Positions 34,114-45,312 of a DNA stretch of 64,000 nt are shown here, piece by piece. The notes under the pieces are model-generated. The model worked only from the letters and a program-made list of their open reading frames with translations. It made no database searches and was not told the origin of the DNA. The translations under genes and the position numbers were made by a program. The stretch is from contig CM072529.1 of assembly GCA_036898165.1 (NCBI GenBank), positions 38,906,501-38,970,500 of the forward strand. Reading direction: 5' to 3'. Source of the stretch: Silybum marianum. Lineage: Eukaryota > Streptophyta > Magnoliopsida > Asterales > Asteraceae. Position 1 is the stretch's first letter; each line of letters starts with the position of its first letter.

Positions 34114-35632
34114 CTTCTTCTCCAGAAGAACAATGGACTGACCATTTGTCCGATTCTTCCTTCAGAGACTCAATGTCAGTGAGGATGTTGCTGACAGAGG
34201 TCTTGATCTCTGGAGTTCCAACCACGGTTCGGAAGATGAACTCATCAGACTTCTGTAAATGCTCAACCTTAGCCCTGGTGTGAGCACATTCCTTGACTAA
34301 ATAGTCAATTGCAGGGAATGTAGGGCTAGGAAGAACAATGGGGGGAAGTTCATCTTGGAAGGGGGGAAGCTTGGGAGCAGCCTTCTCTGTCTTGACCTCC
34401 ATGAGCTTGGCGGAGGACCTTGGTTGCTGAGGAGATTTCCCTTTGTCCTTTCTGAGAGGAGGAGCAACAGCCTTGGTGGTAGTTGTTGTTGTTGTTGAGG
34501 TGAAGAGAGGAGGGGCACCTATTGACGACATAGACAGAGCAGCCAAAAAGAGCTCTGGGTTAGATGACGGATGAGAAGGCATGTTATAACCCTTGAGAGC
34601 ATCATGAGGATTACTATCAGAGACCACTGGTGCAGAGGTAGTGTCATGAGGATCACTAGCCAGTGTCTTAGAATGCCTGTGAGAGACATTCTAAGGTCCT
34701 GTGTTACTGGCCTTCCAAGACTCAGAGTGTCTAAACAACACTGAGGTTTGGACTGCGTGCATTTCAATATCATCAGAGATAGGGACAACTATCTCTGAAT
34801 CATTTTTTGTGGTGAGGATCAAAGAAGAGAGGATAGAAGAAGAGTAGAAGGTTGTGAAAGTATTACCTGAGACAGCTTCAGTGGAGCTGACTAATACGCT
34901 TTCAGTGACCGTGGTCGCTGAATGCGGTGGTAGTGCTGAAGAAGCAACAACGGAAGAGAAAACCGTTGAAGTAGCTGGGGCACTTGATGGTGTTGGTAGT
35001 ACATAAGAATGAGAGTGAGTATGTGAGCCAGTGTCTTGAAAATGTTTACTAGCTTGATCATGTGAGCCAGTCTTGGAGCCCAGGCACTGAATTACCTGGG
35101 TGAAGATATACTGCCAGCGAGCAGGTAGACGCTTCTTTTCCAGCATGGATCCCACGGTCTTCAAAGAGGCGTTTTCCCATGCGTAGCCAATGGAGTCAAG
35201 GAAGGAGTCGATATGCTGCTTTGTAGGTTCAGCGGCCCACCTCTCATTCTTGCCACGAGCAGGGAGGCGAAGAGCCTACCTCAAGAAACCAGAGGTGAAG
35301 GCGAAGTGGCTGAGAGTGGGAATGATAAAGCCAATAGCAGGGAGTTCTTTGCCCTTGTCAGTTGTGCAGGTAGTACAGTGAGCCGTGTACCATATGGCCT
35401 GAAGATGAGAGGAGATGCCAATTGGGTTGTGAACAAAGGCAAACATCAGGGGGCAAGCCTTGATGAAAGTAGCACCTTCAGTGAATTGTGGACGTTCAGC
35501 AGGAATGTCCACCAGGGCAAGGTAGTTGCATGGCTTGAATGTTGCTTGCTCTAGAGGGAAGTGGCACACCGCAGCAGCAACCAGCGTGTCAGAGACGAGA
35601 GTGGTTTCAGCAACCTTGCTTGAAGAGGCCAT
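34106..35632 (-). pseudogene. Sirevirus 3' ORF, N-terminal and Thr/Ser-rich part, copy 2
   Basis: The likely start is the Met of MASSSKVAET at 35632. The first domain (to 35276) has NYLALVDIPAERPQF, FIKACPLMFAF and IGFIIPTLSHFAF and aligns with the start of the inner element's ORF, including FLQRCPLQYAL. Stops at 35276-35278 and 34691-34693 break it, all in one frame. The stretch KKRLPARWQYIFTQVIQCLG follows, then a Ser/Thr/Pro-rich region (34700-35030) and a helical part ending SVHCSSGEEDG. Both full-length elements start this ORF with MAS-x-S. Confidence 0.72.
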
Positions 35633-36604
35633 TGTTGTAGCATAGATAGGAACACCAAATAGAAAAATCATGGTTTAATACAAAATGTATAAACCAGATT
35701 TTGGTATAAAGAATACCAAATATAAGGAAAAGAAACAAGTGTTTCGATGAACAAGATCAAAATACTTGTGATAGAAAAGCAAATAAAAGTAAAAATACCA
35801 AATGTTTTTTAAAAAGTTTGGTATGTTTAAAAATATAGGTATAGAATATAAAGATGGATTAAACAAAAAAAATCTTCTGTTCTTAAGAAAAAGACTTAGA
35901 ATAAGGTTTTGAAGGGTTTTGAAGTTTAATCCAGATTTTTATTTTATTTACCCTAGATTTTTGTTTTGATTTTACGAAAAAGAGAAGTGAAACAAGATGT
36001 TTCCAGATTAATGTGCAAGGTTTAGATCAAACCTTAGTGAAGTTCTAGAAGAAAAATGCACAAGTGTATGTTCTTGGTGTTCTTGAGAAAACTTTAAGAA
36101 ACTTAGAGAATTCTTGCCTTTTGGAAATGTTGATAGCGTAAAGAGAGAAATGAGGCAAAGATTTGCTTAAATAGCATGAGGAGAGAGAAACGGATAGCTA
36201 AACGACGGTTTTAGCTTTTTGAAAAAGAAATGATGACTTGGAGCACGTCCCTAGAAAGGAATTGGAAGGGAAACGTCGTGGTCCGTCTTGTGTCAGAAAA
36301 GGTCTGACGTGTCCTTTTCTTATTAAAAAAAATTATAATGATAGTTATCCATTTGGAAAGATTAATCATTATGTTTGAAAATATTCATCAAAAACAATAA
36401 AGGATCGTCAGTGATGAGTTTTATGTTTTTAGATTCATTCCCTGATTAAAGAAACATCAGGGAGTTGAAAGGTTTTTAGAAGTTAATACCTGAGTGAGAT
36501 AGGACAGATATTGCTGAGTCAGAGTTCAGCGAATGGTAATAGAGAACTTTATTTGTATCACTGTTTGTTGTTCGCTGAGTAAGAATTATTCAGCGTTCAA
36601 CATA
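35633..36604 (-). other. Spacer between pol and the 3' ORF (outer Sirevirus)
   Basis: AT-rich, no ORF above 65 codons. It contains TCGCTGA/TCAGCGA motifs at 36526-36532 and 36572-36578, the same motif as in the LTR. The 3' ORF is presumably reached by splicing or from an internal start; I cannot place a splice site with confidence. Confidence 0.55.
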
Positions 36605-36672
36605 CCAATTTCGCCGATGAGTAGATTGAATCTAGTTTCATCAAGAGGCTTAGTGAAAAGATCAGCGAGTTT
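36605..36672 (-). pseudogene. RNase H tail of the outer Sirevirus
   Basis: The minus strand encodes LADLFTKPLDETRFNLLIGEIGM, the conserved end of Copia RNase H (compare LADLFTKPLDEARFKFLIGELGM at 44968). It follows the integrase ORF directly but in another frame. No RT or other RNase H sequence lies between, so about 1.8 kb of pol, measured on the inner element, is missing. Confidence 0.85.
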
Positions 36673-38095
36673 AATGGCTTAGTGAGATTTCAGGGACTTC
36701 ATCATCACTTAATTCAGCATGAGGTTGATTGTTGAAATAAGTTTCAGGTTCCCCATAGTGAGATTTCATCCAAGCATTCAATTCTTCATCTTCTTCATGG
36801 ATAGGAGAGGTGAGGGTAGTACGAGATTCATCAAAATTGACATGCATGGATTCTTCAACATGTTGTCTTCGTTTGTTGAAGATTCTGAAAGACTTAGATA
36901 TAGAGGAATACCCAAGAAAAATTCCTTCATCAGCTTTTGTATCGAATTTTCCCAAATGATCTCTGTCATTCAGAATGCAACATTTGCATCCAAAGATGTG
37001 AAGATACTTCAGAGTTGGTCTTCTTCCATTAAATAATTCATAAGGGGTTTTATTGAATCGCTTCACAATCAGAGATCGATTCTGAGAAAAGCATGCTGTA
37101 TTTACTGCTTCGGCCCAGAATTGAGTTGGAAGGCGTGATTCGCTGAGCATTGAGCAAGCTGCTTCAATGATAGTTCGGTTTCTTCTTTCAGCAACACCGT
37201 TTTGCTGAGGAGTTCTTACTGAAGAGAAGTTGTGAGAGATGCCTTTTTCGTCAAAGAAATTTATCAGAGTACTGTTCTTGAATTCAGTACCATGATCACT
37301 TCTCATGGAACGAACAATCAGATTGTTCAGAATTTCCATCCTTTTGATAAAAGAGATTATCATATCAGGGGTGTTAGTTTTGGATCGAAGAAAAAATACC
37401 CATGTGTATCTGGAATATTCATCAACAATCACAAGAGTGTACTTCTTTCCAGATATAGATTTGACATTGACAGGTCCAAAGAGATCCATATGGAGTAGTT
37501 GAAGAGGTGAGGTTACTGAAGAAACTTGTTTAGATCTGAAAGATGCTTTTGTCAGCTTTCCCTTTTCACACGCTGAGCAAAGAGATTCATTTGCAAAGCT
37601 ATGATTTGGGAGATCTCTGACGAGTTCCTTTTGACACAGTTCATTAATTGTCTTAAAGTTGAGATGAGATAGTCTTTTATGCCATAACCTATTTACATCA
37701 GAGGATGCTTTAGAGATAAAGCACACATTCTCTGAGTGAGAACTATTCATACTGATTATATATACATTTTCAACTCTTTTGCCTGTTAAAGCAAGCTTAT
37801 CATTGCAGTCCGTGACAGCACATCTATTCCTTAGGAATAGAACTTTGAAATCTTTGTCACATAGCTGACTAACGCTTAAGAGATTGTGCTTTAGTCCTTC
37901 AACGTAGGAAACTCGACTAAACGAGGTGGCTCCGTTGGACAAGATTCCATATCCTTTAGTGTATCCTTTGCCATTTCCACCAAAGGTCACTGATGGACCA
38001 ACATCTTCTTTGTAGTAAGAGAGCAGAGATTTTCTGCCAGTCATGTGCCTTGAGCATCCGCTATCAAGATACCAGATACCTTTAGCACTCTGCAT
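36671..38095 (-). pseudogene. Protease motif and integrase of the outer Sirevirus
   Basis: 474 residues without a stop. WYLDSGCSRHMTG at residues 8-20 is the Copia protease active site (Asp 11). Integrase follows: zinc module His 139, His 144, Cys 173, Cys 176; catalytic Asp 204 (HMDLFGPV), Asp 267 (RSDHGTEF) and Glu 303 (NGVAERRN). The C-terminal part reaches the integrase tail (GIFLGYSSISKSFRIFN) and then runs into deletion-joined sequence ending ISLSH. All catalytic residues are present. The zinc-knuckle gag end lies on the far side of the inner element. Confidence 0.9.
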
Positions 38096-38121
38096 TCAAC
38101 AAAGAGATTAAATGTTTGAAG

Positions 38122-38126
38122 GTACC
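38122..38126 (+). repeat. Target site duplication, left copy (GTACC)
   Basis: GTACC here and at 50797-50801 flank the inner element, proving insertion of that element into the outer one. Confidence 0.95.
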
Positions 38127-39251
38127 TGTTGGGTCACCGATGATTTGGTGATGAACCACCTTCCTTTGTATGATTGATTTTTTTACAGGTTCTTTTAAAG
38201 GTCTGAAATATGCTTCAAGTATTGAAAAGTCAAAGACTATTCAATCAAGGGTTGTACATCAAAAAGTGGAATTTTGGATGTAACAACTAACTTCAATATT
38301 CAGATCATTTTGCCAAAGTCAAGATTGGGTCACCAATATAGTGGGTCGGTACACTTAAAAGTCATCAAAAGTACTAAGGACATCAATACAAGATGAGGTC
38401 ATCAAGTTTGAAGTCATGGTCACCGACACTATAATCTTGGTCACCGAAATTGCAGGTGTCTTTTCTAAGGCTGTGATATCAAGTCACAAGTTCAAGGGTG
38501 TACACTTTCAACACTTAGTGAAAAATGAAGTTTATCAAGAAAAGTGTACACTTATCAATTCCAGCCTTACAAGGTATCCACCGATGTGATACATAGGTTC
38601 ATGTATCACTTAGCAATTTTCAAGAGATAAGTTCTTGACTCACAACAAATGCAAGACACATGAGCAGCAAGAACTTGGGCATCAAGCCTTAAATAAAGAC
38701 ATTCTCTTTTATTCTTATAAAAGGAATATTTGTCTTTTAGCTAAAAGGTTTGATGGGACTTCACAGAGCATGAAGAAAAGAAGATAAAGTTATCTGACAT
38801 TACGTGCTACAAGGAATGGTTCATCCATTATTCTAGTACAAAGGGAGTGGTCTCTTCCTTTGTCCAGCAGATACACTTCCAGCTAACGAAACCTTGACAG
38901 CTGTCCACATGCATCCCGTGCATGGGCACTATAAAAGGAGATGAAGTCCTTCCCAGAAATCTCACGCTTTCAACAAATCTTCAAAGTGATTATTTGTTTG
39001 ACTCCGGCAAAGCTGTGTGCTATAACAGTCTTGTTTTAACTTCCTTAGTGTATAAGTTAATTACTGTTATCTGTGTGTTTAGTTTGATAGAATAGTGTGT
39101 CTGTTCTTTTCCGCATCAAACTACCTATGTGTATATTTTTGATATTTATATTAAAAAATTTAAAAAGAGTATAATCTGTGTGTTTTATATTCAACCCCTC
39201 CCCTTCTACAAAACCCTCACTTAGTTAGCCATCTCTCTTTAGGGACTAACA
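38127..39251 (+). repeat. 5' LTR of the inner Sirevirus
   Basis: 1125 bases from TGTTGGGTCACC to GGGACTAACA. A TATA-like 'gcactataaaaggagatg' at about 38926 is a plausible promoter, with transcript start some 30 bases later. A C-rich 'caacccctccccttc' lies near the end. Motifs TCACCGA occur at 38134, 38420 and 38441. Confidence 0.95.
38926..38941 (+). promoter_or_regulatory. TATA box of the inner Sirevirus 5' LTR
   Basis: The sequence CACTATAAAAGGAGA is the only strong plant-type TATA box in the LTR, conserved in the 3' LTR at 50478 as 'cactataaaaggtga'. It is about 310 bases before the LTR end, a usual U3/R arrangement. Confidence 0.6.
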
Positions 39252-39253
39252 AG

Positions 39254-39265
39254 TGGTATCAGAGC
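39254..39265 (+). other. Primer binding site of the inner Sirevirus
   Basis: TGGTATCAGAGC, a full match to the usual complement of initiator Met-tRNA, two bases after the LTR. Confidence 0.95.
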
Positions 39266-39293
39266 AGTTGGTTTAATTCAATAAACCAGATCT

Positions 39294-41840
39294 GTGATGG
39301 CTACTACTTCAAATGTTGATGGTACTCTGCAGACCTCCTCCAGTAATACATATGATTTAGGATCCTTGGCCAAACCTCCATGGTTCAACCCAAGTAACTT
39401 TGGGTTATGGAAAAATCGCATGTTATTATTCTTGGAAGGGATCGATTGCAGGTATCCTAACATTCTCAGTGAGGGACCTATTGTTCCTAAAGTATGGGCT
39501 CGCTTTGGCCCTCAAAAGGACGCTGAAGGAAAGAACATAGAGCCAGATGATGAAAGAAGTGAGAAAACTGGTAGATATATCATCAAACCTTCAAACAAAT
39601 TTAGTGAAGATGATAAACGCCTAGTTGCTCTAGACACTAAAGTCAAATCTGCTCTTGCTATATCCCTTCCTGGTGAAGTGTATCACTCTCTTCTTAACCT
39701 TCCCACTGCTAAAGAAATGTGGGATACTTTGAGTGTCTTATATGAAGGCACCAAAGAAGTCAAGAAATCTAACAGGATCTGTCTTGTTAGAAAGTATGAA
39801 CTTTTCTCCTATGAAAAAGGAGAATCTCTTTCTACCTACTTCAATCGTTTTAACTGTCTTCTCAATGATCTCAAAGTTCTTGGGCGAGTTTATGATAATG
39901 AAGAAGTTCTCTGCAAGTTCATGGATTGTCTCCCAGACTTCTGGAAAACTATCTGTACTTGCATCAAGCAAACCAAGGACTTAGAAATAATGCCTTTAAC
40001 TGCTCTCTATGGAACTCTTCTCCACTATGAACAAATTAAGAACCAGAGAAAATCTCTTATAAAGGATATCAAATCCTCTTCTGTTGCTTTGATAGGTGAT
40101 TCAAAATCTTCTTCTTGTGTTCCTAGAATCACCTATCCTTCTTCTGATTCTGAAAACGATATTAAGGAAGACTCTTCTCATCTGTCAAATGCATACTATA
40201 GTGTTGCTGATGATGAAGGATAAGAATCAGCCATTGACATACTTTCTGATAGTATGGCAATGATTGCTGGAAACCTTAAGAATAAAAGATTTTCTTCAAA
40301 CCGCTCTAAATTTAATAGAAAACATTTTTCTCAAAAATCCTCTTCTGATAAAGCAAATGAAGAATTCTTCAATTGTGGAAAGAAAGGTCATTTTGCTTCT
40401 GAGTGCAGATCAAAAGCTTCTTCTCTCAAACCTTCTTCTTCTTATGGCCATGACTTCTCAAAATCAGCTTCTAGGAAGCATGAAGAGAGAAATAGCCATT
40501 CCTCTAAAGAAAATTCTGAATCAAAAGAAACCCCTAGATATAAGAAGTACAAAGCTAAATACAAGAGGGAAAAAGAAAGAAACCAAAGTAAAAGTAAAAC
40601 TTTGGTTGCTGAGATTCATTGTTGGGAGGATGAGCAAACCTCTGAGAGTGAGAGTGAGTATGTCACAAAATGCCTCATGGCCAAAATCGATGAGCTGGAA
40701 GACATGGAAAAGTCACTCTACACTACCCTTGTATCTGCTGAGGGATCTACTTCAGGAACAAAGCCCCAGGTACATCCCTTTACCTTTCTCTCTGATGACC
40801 AAAAGGTTGATGCCTTTGATTCTTTAACTATTGACTTTTGCAATTTAAAGGATCAAAAGAAAAAGTCTGACATGCACATTAAATGTTTAAATGATCAACT
40901 TCTCTCCTGTTTTTCTAAACTCAAGGACTTTGACAAAATGAAAGCCGATCTAGAAAACCTAAGGTATTTAAATGACAGTGTTTCTGAAGAGAAAATAAAG
41001 ATTTCCAATACTCTTTGAAAGGAACAAGAGGTTCTTTCTAAGTGGACTAAATCTTCAAAAAATCTAGAAAAGATTCTTCTAGATCAAATCTCTTGTAAGG
41101 ACAAGTCAGGACTTGGATATGGAAAAGATGATCCTCAACCTTCCGACCTTCCACTTCCATCATCTGAGTGTCAAGGCTTTCCTGCTGGTTTCTTCTCTGA
41201 TGACGATGATGATCTTTTAGATTACTCATCTGAGGATTCTACTTCTGTCCATTCAATAGATTTGTTAGATATGCTAAAAGTAGAGTCCAATGCCAAAAAG
41301 TTTGGAGTCTTTGTTAAAGCTAAAGAACCCTCTCCTGAGTCTTCAAAAGTTTCAACTCTTCCAAGCTCTTCTTCTTCTTCTCCCAAACCTATTCAAAGAC
41401 TTTTAAATTCTCTAAGTCTTCATGAGTCAAGATACTCCCAGGAGCAGCCGTCAAATGTTGCTGAGTATCCTTCTCCAAAAAGATTTTCTCCTAAAAAGAA
41501 AAATTTATCTAAATCAAAATTTTCATCTAAAAGGAAATCTCAAATAGTTACTGATCGTATTCCTCGGTCAGTAAACTTGAAGAAATCAAGAAATCCTTGT
41601 AAAGGTATCCTTGGACCAAGACCAGGTGTCGGTCACCCCTCCTCTTCTCAGTCATCAACTTCTGTTCAAAGTTTTGATGATATGGATTTTAAAAGGGCAT
41701 TTTCTTTAAAGAAGTGCTATAATTGTGGCAATACTCTTCACCTTGCTAAAAATTGCCCAAAAGATTTGGACTTCGTAAAAATAAAATGCCTTCTAATCCC
41801 AAAGGACCCACCTCAAAATGGGTACCAAAATTCTAAATTT
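39294..41840 (+). pseudogene. Gag of the inner Sirevirus
   Basis: Starts MATTSNVDGTLQ at 39297 (39294 in the next Met). The capsid-like region has FGLWKNRMLLFLEG, AISLPGEVYHSLLNLPTAKEMWD and LYGTLLHYEQ. In-frame stops at 40221-40223 (TAA) and 41016-41018 (TGA) break one frame. Two CCHC zinc knuckles follow: 40366-40406, where the first Cys is replaced by Phe (FNCGKKGHFASEC), and 41715-41756, intact (CYNCGNTLHLAKNC). A long Ser/Lys-rich region lies between. Near 41770 the frame moves by one toward pol, which might be a deletion or a natural gag-pol shift at an A-rich stretch. Confidence 0.9.
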
Positions 41841-41849
41841 GTTTCTGGA

Positions 41850-42716
41850 TGCAGGTACCAAAAAAAGATCACATATGGTACATGGACAGCGGGTGTTCAA
41901 GACACATGACCGGAAACAAACTACTTCTCTCTAACTTCTCAAAAGAAAAGGGACCCACTGTTTCCTTTGGAGGGAAAAGGGATCACCAAAGGATATGGTA
42001 CCATATCAAATGGAACCATCATTTTCTCTAGAGTAGCCCATGTTGAAGGGCTAATGTACAATCTTCTAAGCATCAGCCAAATATGTGATTTGGGCTATAA
42101 GGTCATGTTTCAGCTGTGTGTGTGCTTGGTCTTTGATGTACAGAATAAGATCGTACTGGCAGGAACCCGACTGAATGATGTATACATAATCAACATGGAG
42201 GAAAGTGCAATAGGAGAAGTTGTGTGTCTCCTCTCTCAAGAACTAGCCAAAAAAAGTTGGTTGTGGCATAAAAGGTTCTCTCATCTAAACTTTAAAACCT
42301 TGAACAAACTTTCCAACAAAGAGCTAGTTGTTGGAATGCCAAAAATAGTTTTTGAAAAAGAAAAGCTGTGTGGAGCATGTGAAAAAGGAAAACTCACCAG
42401 AACTTCCTTTAAAACAAAACAATGCTCATCTATCTCTCAACCTCTTCAAATGCTTCACATGGATCTGTGTGGTCCAGTAAGCACACCCAGTTTGGGTGGT
42501 AAAAAGTATATGCTAGTAATCGTCGATGAATTCTCTAGATATACTTGGGTGTTCTTTCTAAAACACAAGAGTGATGCTGCTGAAGAAATCATCAGGTTTA
42601 CAAGAAAGATTGAAAATATGAATGGTAAACTAGTGAAGTCATTCAAAAGTGATAATGGCACGGAATTCAAAAATGCTACTCTGGAAGATTTCTTTGACCT
42701 AAAAGGAATTTCTTAG
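41850..42716 (+). pseudogene. Protease motif and integrase N-half (inner Sirevirus)
   Basis: WYMDSGCSRHMTG at 41876-41914 is the Copia protease active site. A frame change near 41960 leads to the frame used by the rest of pol. The integrase zinc module (HKRFSHLNFKT, CGACEKGK), the first catalytic Asp (HMDLCGPV) and the second (KSDNGTEFKNA) follow. A TAG at 42714-42716 ends this part. Confidence 0.9.
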
Positions 42717-43442
42717 AACTTTTCTGCCGTACGCACTCCTCAGCAAAATGGTGTTGTTGAAAGAAAGAATAGAACACTGTGTGAAGCTGCAAGGTCAATG
42801 CTGAGTGAATCCAAGTTGCCAGCCTATTTTTGGGCAGAAGCAGTTAACACTACATGCTTTACTCAAAATAGGTCTATCATAGTCAAAAGGCATGACAAGA
42901 CTCCTTATGAAGTTTTCCATGGTAGAAAACCTGCAGTTGACTTCTTCCATGTGTTTGGATGTGCTTGTCACATGCTAAATGATAGGGAACAACTTGGAAA
43001 ATTTGATCCCAAGTCTGATGATGGAATTTTCATGGGCTATTCTCTCTCCTCAAGAGCCTTCAGAATCTTCAACCTAAGAAGGCAATGCATAGATGAATCC
43101 ATGCATGTAAAGTTTGATGAGTTTGAAACATCTTCATTATCTTGTAATGAAGAAGAACTAAACCTATGGATAAATTCATGTGTTGGTGAAATTCCATCTT
43201 CCTCTCAACCCAATCTTCCAGATAGCAACCCTTCTCAGCCTCCCATAAACACCACCTTATCTTCAGAACCCTCTCTTTCTTCTCCACCTCCTGAAACTAA
43301 CTCTACAGAAGACCTTACCCACCAAAACACCATATCTCCCACTAACCTACCTTCACCATCTCAAATTCCTACCTCATCCTCTTCTCTACCTCCTACCTTA
43401 CCTCCTGCACTAAAGTGGACCATGGATCATCCAATAGATTAA
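42717..43442 (+). pseudogene. Integrase C-half and linker (inner Sirevirus)
   Basis: Same frame as the preceding part. Catalytic Glu is in NGVVERKNRT, then WAEAVNTTCFTQNRS, GIFMGYSLSSRAFRIFN and a Ser/Pro-rich linker (residues around 43190-43420) between integrase and RT. Ends at TAA 43440-43442. Confidence 0.9.
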
Positions 43443-44621
43443 AGCATAAGTGATCCACAAGTTGGTGTAAAAACAAGAAGAGGCATAAGCAATCTGTGCT
43501 TATATGTCAACTTTGTTTCTATTGTTGAGCCTAAGCTGATAAATGAAGCCCTAGCTGATCCTAGCTGGGTAATTGCCATGCAAGAAGAACTCTCGCAATT
43601 TGAGAGAAACAAAGTCTGGAAGTTAGTTCCTCGTTCATACAACAAAACTATTATTGGAACAAAGTGGGTGTTTCGAAACAAGATGGATGAAGAAGGAACT
43701 GTCATAAGGAACAAAGCAAGGCTGGTTGCTCAAGGATATCAGCAAGAGGAAGGAATTGATTATGATGAAACTTTTGCTTTTGTTGCCAGATTGGAAGCTA
43801 TCCAAATATTTCTTGCTCATGCAGCTTACAAGAATTTTCGGGTATTCCAAATGGATGTCAAAAGTGCCTTCCTGAATGGTGAACTTGCTGAAGAAGTGTA
43901 TGTGAAGCAACCTCCCGGGTTTGAAGATCCAGTCCATCCATATCATGTGTATCTGCTGGATAAATCTTTGTATGGACTGAAGCAAGCTCCTCGTGCCTGG
44001 TATGATACTCTCTAAGAATATCTACTTAGAAATAAGTATGTACGAGGCAAGGTTGACAACACCCTCTTCTTCAAGAAATCACAAGGTAATATCATTCTTG
44101 TTCGAATCTATGTTGATGATATTATCTTTGGAGCCACCGATGAATCCTTGTGTGATGAGTTTAGCTCCCTCATGCAAAAAGAGTATGAAATGAGCAAGAT
44201 GGGGGAGTTAACTTTCTTTCTTGGTTTGCAAGTAAAACAATCTCCAGAAGGTATTTTCATAAATCAAAGTAAATACATTAAGGATCTTTTGAAAAAGTTT
44301 CAATTTGATACTTGCTCTACCATGAAAACTCCTATGGCTCCTCCTCTTAGACTCTTTTATGATCCTGATGGCATTTCTGTAAATATTACAAATTATAGAG
44401 CCATGATAGGATCCCTTCTTTATCTTACTGCGAGTAGACCTGATATTATGTTTGCTACTTGTCTATATGCCCGATATCAAGCAAATCCTAAAGAATCACA
44501 TCTGGCTGCTGTGAAAAGAATTTTTAGGTATCTGAAGGGTACCATAAATCTGGGTCCTTGGTATCCCAAAGACTCAGGTTTTGATCTCATCGGGTACTCT
44601 GATTCTGATTTTGCAGGTTAA
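43443..44621 (+). pseudogene. Reverse transcriptase (inner Sirevirus)
   Basis: One frame with a TAA at 44013-44015. Fingers and palm: VWKLVPRSYNKTIIGTKWVF, FQMDVKSAFLNGELAEEVYV (catalytic Asp) and the YVDD box at 44109-44120. Thumb and connection: MGELTFFLGLQVKQS, YRAMIGSLLYLTASRPDIMF. Ends with SDSDFAG and a TAA at 44619-44621 in the first RNase H motif. Active-site aspartates are intact despite the nonsense codons. This is the region the outer element has lost. Confidence 0.92.
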
Positions 44622-45053
44622 AAAATAGAAAGAAAAAGTACAACTGGAAGTTGTCAGTTACTTGGTGGAAAGCTTGTGAGCTGGTCAAGTAAGAAACAAC
44701 ATTCAGTGTCTACTTCTACTGCTGAAGCTGAGTATGTGGCTGCTGGAAGTTGTTGTGCACAGATATTGTGGATGAAAAATCAGCTGTGTGATTACAATCA
44801 GATTTTCTCAAAGATCCCAATACTGTGTGATAACTCAAGTGCAATAGCCATCGCCAACAACCCTGTGCTTCATTCAAGATCTAAGCACATTGATATCAGG
44901 TATCACTTTATAAGAGATCATGTCTCTAAAGGTGATGTGGAACTTCATTTCATTCCCACTGATTATCAATTAGCTGATCTGTTCACAAAGCCCCTTGATG
45001 AAGCAAGGTTCAAGTTCCTCATCGGCGAATTAGGTATGATAAATATAGACTAA
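44622..45053 (+). pseudogene. RNase H (inner Sirevirus)
   Basis: Continues the same frame: RKSTTGSCQLLGGKLVSWSSKKQ, TSTAEAEYVAAG (catalytic Glu), LCDNSSAIAIANNPVLHSRSKHIDIRYHFIRD (Asp) and LADLFTKPLDEARFKFLIGELGM. The first RNase H Asp is in the preceding segment (SDSDFAG). Ends at the natural TAA at 45051-45053. Confidence 0.92.
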
Positions 45054-45312
45054 CATATACATATATATTTATATATTATGTCTATGTATATATGATATAC
45101 ATTTATGTATATTATATATATATATATGATATATAGTTATATATTTACATGTTTTATATATATTTACATGTTTTATATATATATTTATATATTATATGTA
45201 CATATATTATATACATTTATGTATATTATATATTTATATATACTATATTTTTATATATATATAAGTCATATATATATATAAATATTTTTAATAATAATAA
45301 TATATATATATA
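45054..45312 (+). repeat. AT-rich microsatellite after pol
   Basis: About 260 bases of 'tatatat' and 'tatgtatat' repeats directly after the pol stop. Such a tract may form by slippage and could act as a spacer between pol and the 3' ORF. Confidence 0.85.

Noticed and set aside
32164..35632. True retroviral envelope gene
   Set aside because: No signal peptide, transmembrane anchor, furin-type site or glycoprotein features are visible; the label 'env-like' is kept only because of its position after pol.
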